From: Cryptomeria japonica
Taxonomy: Eukaryota; Streptophyta; Pinopsida; Cupressales; Cupressaceae
Direction: 5' to 3'
DNA length: 64,000 nt
Assembly: GCF_030272615.1 (NCBI RefSeq)
Contig: NC_081407.1
Span: 375,389,018 to 375,453,017 of the forward strand
Part shown: positions 22,145-32,011 of the stretch, piece by piece
Layout: each line of letters begins with the position of its first letter
How positions within the stretch are numbered: the stretch's first letter is position 1
Notes under the pieces: generated by a model
What the model was told of the DNA's origin: nothing
Seen by the model: the letters and a program-made list of their open reading frames with translations, nothing else
The model's database searches: none
Position numbers and translations under genes: made by a program

Positions 22145-24670
22145 CAATGGTCAAATTTTGTTTGTCGTGTGCACAAACCAACATTGCGAGTGCATCTGGG
22201 TGGACAGGTTTATGCTAGGCATGCCCCTATCGTGCATCCCAAAGTGCCAGAATGTCGAGAGTCATACTGTACCGGTGCGATATCTCAATTGCCCTGAGTT
22301 CAAAAAATTGTCAAAATTTGACGGACTGTTTCTTCAAATTTAGGACACATATGGTCAATCCATTTGAACTCATGGGGTCGCATGAGGCTCCTCTATAATG
22401 GCCTATCTCATTTTTTGACAACTCAGAGCCATTTTCAATTATTAGCATTTTTTCGCGTACTCAAAAAACTATCAGTTGCATGCAATACAAAGTTGCAAGA
22501 TTGGCTAGAATTGATTCAGTTTGTCGTGTGCACAAACCGACATTGCGAGCGCGTCCAAGTGGGTAGGTTTATGCTAGGCATGCCCCTTTTGTGCATCCCA
22601 AAGCACTGGAACATCGAGAGTCATACTATACCGGTTTGATCTCGTAAGTGCCCTGAGTCTAAAAAATTGTCAAAATTTGATGGTCTATTTCTTCAAATCC
22701 AGGACACATATGGTCGATCTGTTTAATCCTGTGGGGTCACGTGAGGCTCCTCTACAATGTCCTATCTTGGTTTTTGATGAGTCAGAGCCATTTTCAATTG
22801 GTAGCATTTTTTCGCTTGCTCCAAAAACCGTTAGTTGCATGCAATGCAAAGATGCAAGATTGGCTAGAATTGATTCAGTTTGTCATGTTCACAAACCGAC
22901 ATCGCGATCATGTCTAGGTGGGTAGGTTTAAACTAGGCATGCCCCTATCGTGCAATCGAGAGTCATACCGTACCGATGTGATCTCTCAAGTGCCCTGAGT
23001 CCAAAAAATTGTCAAAATTTGACAGACTGTTTCTTCAAATCTAGGACACATATGGTCCCATTTGATCCCCTGGGGTCGCGTGAGGCTCGTCTACAATGTC
23101 TTGTCTTAGTTTTTGATGAGTCAAAGCCATTTTCAATTGGTAACATTTTTTTGCCTACTCTAAAAACCGTCAGTTGGATGCAATGCAAAGTTGCAAGATT
23201 GGCTAGAATTGATTCAGTTCATTGTGTGCACAAACTGACATAATAAGAGCATCTGGGTGGATAGGTTTATGCTAGGCATTCCCTTGTTGTGGATCCCAAA
23301 GTGCCAGAACGTCAAGAGTCATACCGTACTGGTGCGATCTCTCAAGTGCCCTGAGTCCAAAAAATTATCTAAATTTGATGGACTATCTCTTCAAATCCAG
23401 GACACATATGGTTGATTCGTTTGAACCCATGGAGTCACGTGAGTCTCCTCTATAATGGCATGTCTTGGTTTTTGACAACTCGGAGCTATTTTCAATTATT
23501 AGCATTTTTTTGCCTGCTACAAAAACCGTCAGTTGCATGCAATGCAAAGTTGCAAGATTGGCTAGAATTTATTCAGTTCATTGTGTGTACAAACCGACGT
23601 TGCAAGCGCGTCTAGGTGGGTAGTTTTAGACTAGGCATACCCTTGTCATGCATCCTAAAGCGTCAGAATGTCGAGAGTCATACCGTACCAATGCGATCTC
23701 TCAAGTGCCCTGAGTCAAAAAATTGTCAAAATTTGACGGATTGTTTCTTCAAATCCAAGACACATATGGTTGATCCATTTGAACCCATTGGGTCGAGTGT
23801 GGCTCCTTTACAATATCCTATCTCGGTTTTTGATGAGTCGGAGCCATTTTCAATTCGTAGCATTTTTTTGCCTGCTCCAAAAATTGTCAGTTGCATGCAA
23901 TGCAAAGTTGCAAGATTGGCTAGACTTGATTCCGTTCATCGTGTGCACAAACCGACATCATTAGCACATTTGGGTGGGTATTTTTACGCTAGGAATGCCC
24001 CTCTCATGCATCCCAAAGCGTCGAAACATCAAGAGTCATACCGTACCGGTGCGATCTCTCAAGTGTCTTGAGTCCAAAAAATTGTCAAAACTTGACGGAT
24101 TGTTTCTTCCAATCCAGGACACATATGGTCGATTCATTTCAATGTGTGGGGTCTCCTGAGGCCCCTCTAAAATGACTTGTCTATGTTTTCGACAAGTCGG
24201 AGCCATTTTCAATTATTAGCTTTTTTTTGCTTGCTGCAAAAACTGTCAGTTGCATGCAATGCAAAGTTGCAAGATTGGCAAGAATTGATTTGATTCATCA
24301 TGTACAGAAACCGATGTCATGAGAGCGTCTGTGTGGGTAGGTTTACTCTAGGCATGCCCCTGTTGTGCATCGATCCTCTACAATGGCCTATTTCATTTTT
24401 TGATGACTCGGAGTCATTTTCAATTATTAGCATTTTTTTGCCTACTCAAAAAACCATCAGTTGCATGCAATGAAAAGTTGCAAGATTGGCTAGAATTGAT
24501 TTGGTTCATCGTGTGCACAAATCGATGTTACGAGCGCATCCGAGTGGGTTGGTTTACACTAGGGTTGCCCCTATTGTGTAGCCCAAAGCCTTGAAACATC
24601 GAGAGTCATACCGTACCTGTTCGATCTCTCAAGTGTCCTGAGTCGAAAAAATTGTCAAAACTTGACGAAC
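22145..24670 (+). repeat. ~360-bp tandem array, about seven units
   Basis: The landmark GTCAAAATTTGACGGACTG recurs near 22,310, 22,670, 23,010, 23,367, 23,725, 24,084 and 24,653, giving spacings close to 357-360 bp except one shortened and one partly duplicated interval. Units are rich in CpG for this window, and most carry one or two long stop-poor frames on the plus strand. Several units contain CGTGTGCACAAA, the same 12-mer found at the left boundary of the element. The array is cut at 24,671 by an LTR. Confidence 0.9.
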
Positions 24671-25801
24671 TGTTTGATGAATACTAAGAGGGGGGGTGAA
24701 TTAGTATACCAAAAAACACTGCATTTAAACACTTAAATACTCTAAAGATAAACCGGTAAAATAGTTTAACAGACAGACTGGTTATCACACATGCAAACCA
24801 AAATGCAAATAAAGCATTCACCCACAAAAGCAATACAACCATAACACAAGATATTTGACATGGAAACCCAAATGGGAAAAACTATGGTGAGATGGAACTC
24901 ACAAGTCACTATCTGCAAAATAGAAACCAGACCGGTTAAGGTCTTACAAAGTTCTTCACCAGAACAGATCCTGTTAGGAATCTCAATCTTTGTTAGAAGA
25001 TAAGTCCGATTAAAGACTACCTTGCTAGAGGATTTTAGATTCACAGAGGTGAACCACCTTGTTAGAAGATTTTACAAAAGGCTTTTAGGCCTACCCGGTT
25101 AAGGGCTACAGACTTGTCAATGATGTGAGTAATCAACAAGTGTTTGATCTATCTAATAGCACAGACTGCTCGATTAGATCCTTGATAGCTCGTTCTTAAT
25201 GCATTCCTGCATTACTTCAGTCTTCTACACATTCATATTCTCTCCAACTCCTCAATCACCTTAGACCCTAGCCGTTATATCGACTATCGCAACAACAATA
25301 ACAACAACACCCTAAAACCCTAGACATGATGTCCTTATAAAGGAAACTGATTTCATGTCAGTCCAATGGGATTGCATTATAATTTCCTAGGTTCAATGAA
25401 CCTAGACATACTAGGTAGTATGTCACAAAAAGCATCGCTACAGTGTCGGCATCGTCAAACAATCGGTGGATTGGTAACTCATCACAAAATGCCAGTTGGT
25501 AACTCATCACAGAGTATTACCGGTTCATACAAAATACCAGTTGCCGGTTTATCAAAAATGAAGACTGGTAGAAATGTTTTATGCCGCTTTAATCCCTCGT
25601 ACCGCTTGAGGTCAACATGCCACTTTAGACCGATAAACACATTCTGCAAAACATCAATAGTCTAATGACTATAATACAACTTGCAACATATCAGTTGGAA
25701 CAAATATCAGTTGTGCTCTAACTCATACATATAAAGAGGATCTTAATGCAAGTGTGTGTCCATCAATGACAATCACAACATGAACATCAAGAATGCCAAC
25801 A
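24671..25801 (-). repeat. LTR of a second Sirevirus-like copia element
   Basis: The segment is bounded by TG...CA (plus strand TGTTTGATG to GCCAACA), and a purine tract (minus strand CCAAATGGGGATAT) lies directly outside its minus-strand start. It has the G-run-GTGAAT motif near its 3' end, as in the LTRs at 2.7 and 8.0 kb, but is otherwise a different sequence. It inserted into the ~360-bp array. No partner LTR is present. Confidence 0.75.
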
Positions 25802-26137
25802 ATATCCCCATTTGGCATTGATGGCAACACTTAGGAAAATAAAATTTTGACATCTAAGTGTTTTACAACAAAATTATGCCATTAGCAAAATTGCTCCCCC
25901 TAAGCATATACACTATCCCTTTAACAATACAATGAATAGCAATTTTGCATACAGAGCATAAACATTGATATATCAGAGTAGATAGCATATATCAAAGCAT
26001 ATAGAAAATTTTTTAAATACCAAATACTTCTCCCCTATACTTCTCCAAAATAGAATACTTCTCCCCCTTTGCCAACAATGACAAAGTACCACTAAGGAAT
26101 CCTATTTCCATTTGATATATATATAAATAATAAAAGT
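25802..26137 (-). other. Internal 3' non-coding region with repeated purine tracts
   Basis: Besides the tract at the LTR edge, G-rich tracts (plus strand CTCCCC or CTCCCCC) occur near 25,891, 26,031 and 26,061. This again fits the multiple polypurine tracts described for Sireviruses. Confidence 0.55.
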
Positions 26138-27698
26138 TTATGACAATAAGGAATAGTACTTGTCAAAAACAAATTTATAGTCCTGCAAGAATTGCTTCAT
26201 TGATAGAGACCAGGACTCAAGTAGGGAGGAGGACACTTCTTTCTCTATTTGCATCTGGGAGACCTGTTCTTCCATGGCATCAACTGTGCTCATCTCCTGT
26301 GTAACTGTCAAGGCATCCAGGTTCAGATAACACTTCTGAAGAATTTGCAGACATTGAAGTAAAACCAATTGTAGCTCCTGCAAATCTCTAGACCGTGTGC
26401 TGATCTCTTGCTCCATTTTGGCTGACTGGATCTGAAACCGATGAATGGTTTGCCCATAAGTTGCAAAGGAATCATAAGGCAGCTTGAATGTGCTGAAGTA
26501 AGACTGTAAGTTTGTTTGAAGCTTTTGCTTTTGAGCTAGCACATCATCATAAAATAGATAGGGTTGACAGATTTTGCTGAGTAGCATGTTCCCCTCATCT
26601 AGAGCGTCCCTTATATCCTTTTGTTCTTTCTTCAGTTCAAACCGGAGTTCATTCAACTTTTTCACCAGAGCTATATTAAGAGCCTTTTGATGCTCCTTCT
26701 TGACATTAGCCTCTGCTGCCTCTTCAAGACTTTGCACTTGATCATCTACTACTTTGCATAGGAGCTTTAGTCTAACTAATGAAGAATCGATGTTTGGAAG
26801 ATTTGTATCGAGTATCAAACTGGTAAGCGTATCCACAACAGCTTGGATTACATCCTGCTCCTTTTTTTGTTGTAAGTTTTCAAGGCACTCTTGAGCTACC
26901 TTGATGCTTTGCATTAGCTCCGATTCACTTGCAGACTGGAGATCGATAGGACTGGTGATATCAGCCAGTTTGGCTTGACTCTTGGTTGCCTTCGGAGTCT
27001 CCATCTGTGTGCTCTTCTCCGCTTCTCCTATCTTGTCCTTTTTCGCTTTCTTTTCTTCTTCTTCCTTCTTCTTTTTCTCTGCTTCCTTCTTCTTTTCATG
27101 TTCCTTGTCTTCTTCTTCCTTCTTCTTCCTCTTAGCTTCCTTCCTCTTCTCCTCTTCTTTCTTTTCCTCTTCCTTCTTCCTTCCGCTTTTCCTCTTCTTT
27201 ATCTTCCTCTTCCTTCTTCTTCTTTTCCTCATCCTTCCGCTTCTCTTCTTTATCCTCTTCTTCTTTCTTTTTCCTCTCATCTTCTTGCCTCTTCTTCTCT
27301 TCACATTTTCTTTTCTCCTCTTCGTCTTTTCTCTTCTCTTCCTCTTTTCTCTTCTCTTCCTCTTTCCGCTTTACCTCATCTTCATCCCTCTTCTTCTTCT
27401 CTGCCTGTTCCCTAGCCGCTTCCTGTCTGTCCTTGCCTTGGTCATTGCCGTGTTCGACCTGATGCTCCTGTCTTGTTCCCTCAGAAGGTATGTCCTGAGT
27501 GACATCTTCTATGTCCAGGGCATCAACATCAATAGTGTCGATTGATTCTACAACCAGATTTCCTTCATCATCAAATGCTTCATCCGGTTTGGATATAACC
27601 AGGGAGGTTGTAGTAGCAATATTGATAGAAATGCTTGTGTAGAATTGAATGTTGAAAGGGATCTCCTCTTCAATGGTTGAATCCTTGACTTGATGCAA
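26138..27698 (-). pseudogene. Extra 3' ORF of the copia element: Lys/Glu-rich coiled-coil protein
   Basis: The frame lies between the expected pol position and the 3' LTR, on the element's coding strand. The N-terminal part is acidic and Ser/Thr-rich, the middle is a long K/R/E repeat, and the C-terminal ~270 residues are leucine-rich with heptad-like spacing that suggests a coiled coil. I see no transmembrane segment. The position matches the extra (env-like) ORF reported in some Sireviruses. It has at least one break, in the low-complexity middle. Gag and pol of this element are absent, so it is truncated. A host coiled-coil gene is possible but less likely given the LTR and purine tract just downstream. 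Confidence 0.6.
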
Positions 27699-27699
27699 C

Positions 27700-28200
27700 G
27701 CCTAGCCTTGAAGGGAGACTTGAGAATGCTCAATGCTGGAAAAGAATGCTTGAATGCTTGGATGCTTGATCGCTTATGCAACTTGAATCTTTCCAACTTT
27801 GACCTATCCGACTTATGCAATCTCCACTTATGCAAATTAGAGGACAAATTCCCCTTAAATACATGTTGGTGGATTTGAATTTCATCATGGGTCGACATCT
27901 GGGAAGTTTTCCTGCTCACTGCACAACCCACAATGCATGCTCTAGGAAGGTCCTACCTAAAAATAGGGCAGGGTCAAGGGTGCCACACCCCTGTCCAAGG
28001 GGGGACAAGGGCATCACACCCAGGTGTCCTACCCCTTTCTCTAGGGCAGAGTACGGACAAAGTGATGAGGAGCCTAAGGAAGAAGCTGTTTTCGCAAGTT
28101 GAGCAGTCTCCGGTCTCCGATCAGGCTAGAGGATTCGAGTTCGCATGCGTGAGGACCCCAATGTAGTCGTAAATTGCTAGGGTCATAATTTTATGACACT
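27700..28200. other. LTR-like debris, family uncertain
   Basis: The GC-richer stretch at about 27,890-28,190 contains stem-like GGGTGCCACACCCC and TAGGGCAGGG motifs and, on the minus strand, TGTAGTGTCATAAAATTATG leading into it. It looks like part of a plant LTR, perhaps Ty3/gypsy, but nothing internal supports it. Confidence 0.3.
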
Positions 28201-30140
28201 ACAAAACTGAATAACATAGCCACATAATTCAACCATATTCTTATAGAATTAAGGTTTCCGAAACTTATCTTAATCTTAAGCATTTTGAATGGTAATAATC
28301 ACTCTAAGAAGATTGCAATGGTCTTGGATCCTTTATGGCTATAACACCCTAAAAGGTAATTAGTTCTTAAACAAAATCCACTGTCTTACAGAGAACCCAT
28401 CATGACATAAATAAAACGACATTGGCCATGACACTCTCGAGTGTACGCTATACCTTGAGTTGGGAATGTGCTATATGCCTCTTCTCCAAATGCCTCATAG
28501 CCGACCAATCCACCACCTTCTTCTTATTCTTCTTCTTCTTCCATGACTGATCTCTTTGTCCCCTTCCAAGTCTCACATAAATGACTTATATAACCTTTTA
28601 AAGGGTGGTTTCCAAACCATCACACCCTTTCAATAAGATCACCTTTGATTATCCTTTATTAATCTTTCTTTAAACCAAAAGATTTTAATATCCTTTATTT
28701 TAATCTCCCCTTTTAATCGAAAAAAGATTGTCTCATTACTTTACATTCTCTCCAATAAATAGTCACATAACATAGGAAAAAAAAACAAGCAAACAAAATT
28801 ACAAATTATGGAGTTCACCACCCACCCCGCCCCCCAAAAAAATAAATAAATAAATAAAATAAACTAGAAAAAAAGAGGAGGTAGTGGTGGGGTCAAACCC
28901 TTCTATACGACCAGGTCTTATAGAAATCATTGCAAAATACTGTTTGAGGGATGGATCTATCTTAAGGATTGATGTCAACATAAGGTTCAAAGTTTGGAAA
29001 ATGAAGATTATTAAATCCAAAGAATGGATTTACAAATTAGCAGAGGTTCATGGATAGTAGCACAAGGATTATCATGAATTAATTTGTAGTGGTGTCTCCC
29101 ATGAAGAGATTTAGTGATAGGGATTGTTGTATATGAATGAGGGAAGTAAGAAAACTAAGCCGGAGAAGGCTTAGGAATCATATAGAAAGGGAGTGACTCA
29201 AAGAAACAATATTGTTGAATTTGTTGCTTTTTTAAATGAAAACGAGGGGTTTATTCTTAAAGAAGTTGTTGATATAATTGTAGAAATTGGGGCTAGGGTA
29301 AGATACTTTTATCACTTTGTCTTGATACAAATTTATATGGCTTATAGAATTTTCATATAGTTTCAATTTTTTTTAATAGAGGGAGCTACCCAATTACTTG
29401 GAGCACTTACCTATAAAAAATATAACTCTCAAATAATTAAAATGACTTTAAGTAGAAAAATAAATAATTTAATTTTTATAATAATATTCATATTTATATT
29501 ATTATTGAAAAATAGAAATAAAAATATTTATAATTGATAATAATATTTATATAAAATTGTTGACTACAAATTCTACAATAATTCAATGAAAATGGTTAGA
29601 TAACTCAAAAATCAAATAAAAAATTATTCAATAAATTAAAAAAAAAAATAAGATAGATCTTTTTGAAATTTTTAGATAGATTAATTTAATATCTATAATT
29701 TAATAATGTAATGTAGTGTTGATTTTATACTGTTGTTGCATTGATTTGTACTATTGTATTGAAATTTTCATTTTGACAAAATGAACTTCAATTCACTTTT
29801 AGGAAATTTACTATCAAAGTTAAACTCAACTAATTAATCAAATAATGGTTGATTTTAACTAATCAACTAATTAATCAAATAATATGATATATCTAGTTTA
29901 GACATTTTGTTAAAGGGTTTAAGGTCCATTAAAAACATTTTTTTACCTTAATCAAAAACTAATTAATCAAATTTAATCAACTTTGACTATGCTTGTAGCA
30001 ATTTTTCTATAAAATTTAAAATCAACTAATCAATGAATTATTTATTGTAAGGAATAATTTGATTTTAAACCCTTAGTCATAGTTGCACCTAGTACAATTC
30101 ATGCTTGGGGTCATGGTCAAATCTAAAAGCTATAACCTTT
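28200..30140. other. Unassigned AT-rich intergenic DNA
   Basis: No gene, RNA or repeat family recognised. A (TTC)n-like stretch lies at 28,520-28,545. Reading frames are short and without motifs. Confidence 0.4.
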
Positions 30141-30143
30141 CCA

Positions 30144-30325
30144 ATTTTTTGTTTCGGGATTCCACTGTGTAGGATTTTTTGCATCAATTTTTTGGATCAC
30201 ACTCCTTGATCCATCATCAAGATGAGAGAGCTCTAGGAGAGAAAATCCTAATGATGGATCACAGGGTGTAATCCAAAAAGTTGATGCAAAAAATCCTACA
30301 TAGTTGAATCCAAAAACAAAAAATA
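30144..30325. mobile_element. Fold-back (MITE-like) element
   Basis: Two arms of roughly 85 bp are inverted copies: TTTTTGTTTCGGGATTCC...TAGGATTTTTTGCATCAA on the left is mirrored by TTGATGCAAAAAATCCTA...CCAAAAACAAAAA on the right, around an AGAGAGCTCTAGGAGAGA centre. No coding capacity. The form fits a MITE or a young hairpin locus; target-site duplication is not clear. Confidence 0.65.
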
Positions 30326-30329
30326 AAAA

Positions 30330-30940
30330 TTGCAACGAGGTATGGAAATCTAGTCAGCACATTTTTCACTTGCCTCCGAAACAATAATAAATAATTTTAT
30401 TACAATACTACAAAGACAAGTATTCCCACTATGACACTTGTTTTTTATTACTTTAGTAGGGAAAGGGCCCCGAACCATTACAAAACAACAACAATAAAAA
30501 AAGAGTAGTAAAACAACCCCAGTCATCACATAGCTAGGCACCCAACATAGAACAAAGATGCTAGCCTTCAGAAGTAATAAAAAATATATAGACTAAAGTA
30601 GTAGCCCATATTAATCCTACCATACTTCCTACAATAAGGACTAACTAAACTAACAAATAACTGAGTAAAGTAGACAATAACAACAGTTCCCAGATTCAAA
30701 ATTAATAATAAGAGTCTTAGGGGTCTCACAAGCCTAATAAACCATAAGCCTAGAGACTTAATAATGAGCATCATAAACCAAAAATTAAAACAAATAGAAC
30801 TATCTTAAACTATATTAATAGCAAAAAACAACATCACAATCTCACCACCTAAGCAACAACCTAATTGTCCCTAATGAGATTCCACTTTTCGACTAGTCTT
30901 TTCATTTGCTCCTACCATGCCTCTTGGTTCTAGATGACAA
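30330..30940. other. Unassigned AT-rich DNA
   Basis: No supported feature. Short open frames on the minus strand (30,350-30,541; 30,568-30,774) show only low-complexity hydrophobic peptides. Confidence 0.4.
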
Positions 30941-31985
30941 TTGTTTTCCCTTAGATTAAAAGATTTTTAAATTTTAATTTATTTTGAAATCCTATACTTT
31001 TTAATTGTATCAGGACTGACATATAAAAATAGAAAGTAGTCAATAGTAAAAGACACTCCGCATAAGAAAGAAGAAACTTCTTTTAATAATATTTAAATAT
31101 TTATTCTTTAATTTTATTTACTAAATGAACAACAAGAGGTAGGGTCTCACCTAATTTCTTTCCACATAAACCTAGAGGACCTAACCTAACCTTTCACATA
31201 AGTGTGCAATTACAATGGCAAGATGACTGACTATATGCCTATACTAGTAGTTAACCAATAATACGAGGTAGAACCTTCATGCAATTACAATAATTTTATT
31301 TACTAAGTCAATAGTAAGAAGGAGGGCCTCACCTCTCTCCACCTAAACATGGAGGTCCTAACCTAACCTTCCACATGAACATGCAATTACAATAGCAAGA
31401 TAACTATGACATTTGTTTCTCACTAGATTAAAAGATTTTTAAATTTAAATTTATTTTAAAATCATAGTTTTTCTTAATTGTATCATGCATATTAAAATAG
31501 ATAATAGTAAATAGTTAAAAACACTCCAACATAAAAAAGAAGAAACTTCTATTAATATTATTTAAAAATTCATTCCTTAATTTTATTTAGTAAACCAACA
31601 ACAAGAGAGGGCCTCAACTAACTTTCCCCATAAATATGGAGGGCCTAACCTAACTTTTCATATAAACATACAATTACATTGACAAGATGACTGATTAAAT
31701 GTCGATATGATAGTCCACCTAACTTTTAACATAAACATATAATTGTGACTGATTAAATGTCGATATGATAGTTCACCAACAATTAACAAGATGATTGATT
31801 ATATGTATGTATAGTAGTACACCTAACCTTTAAAATAAACATACAATTGCAACTGATTAAATGTCGATATGATAGTACACCAAACCTTTCACATAAATGC
31901 GCAATTAAAATGACAAGATGACTGACTAATAGTTAACCAATAAGAAGAGGCAGAACCTTCACACAATTACAATGGCAATTAGTAG
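30941..31985. repeat. Duplicated AT-rich DNA downstream of the P450 gene
   Basis: A block starting near 30,941 (TTAGATTAAAAGATTTTTAAA) recurs from about 31,413 with an offset near 470 bp. Smaller repeats around CTGATTAAATGTCGATATGA occur near 31,690, 31,747 and 31,852. The region lies on the 3' side of the P450 gene and likely includes its polyadenylation region. Confidence 0.7.
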
Positions 31986-32011
31986 TTTTTCTCCCAACTG
32001 TACATCCAACC

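Larger units (their letters stand above)
18568..24670 (+). mobile_element. Unrecognised element, copy 1
   Basis: This segment and 50,654-55,318 share the same left boundary (GGGCGTGTGCACAAAG), a cluster of GCGTACGC-like palindromes, a ten-exon gene, a spacer of about 0.5 kb and an array of ~360-bp tandem repeats, in the same order and orientation. The flanking DNA differs on the left. On the right, an LTR begins at 24,671 inside the array. Over 122 bp of exon 2 I count nine differences between copies. Because similarity starts at one point in both, this is more likely a dispersed mobile element than a host gene duplication. Its class is unknown to me. Confidence 0.65.

Noticed and set aside
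22145-24670. CRISPR-like repeated structure
   Set aside because: Units are ~360 bp, contiguous and without short-repeat/spacer alternation; the setting is eukaryotic.
25366-25665. 99-codon ORF
   Set aside because: It lies inside the LTR at 24,671-25,801 on the opposite strand; no motif.
26975-27545. Long plus-strand Phe/Leu/Ser-rich open frames
   Set aside because: They are the complement of the Lys/Glu-rich repeat on the minus strand, a low-complexity shadow.
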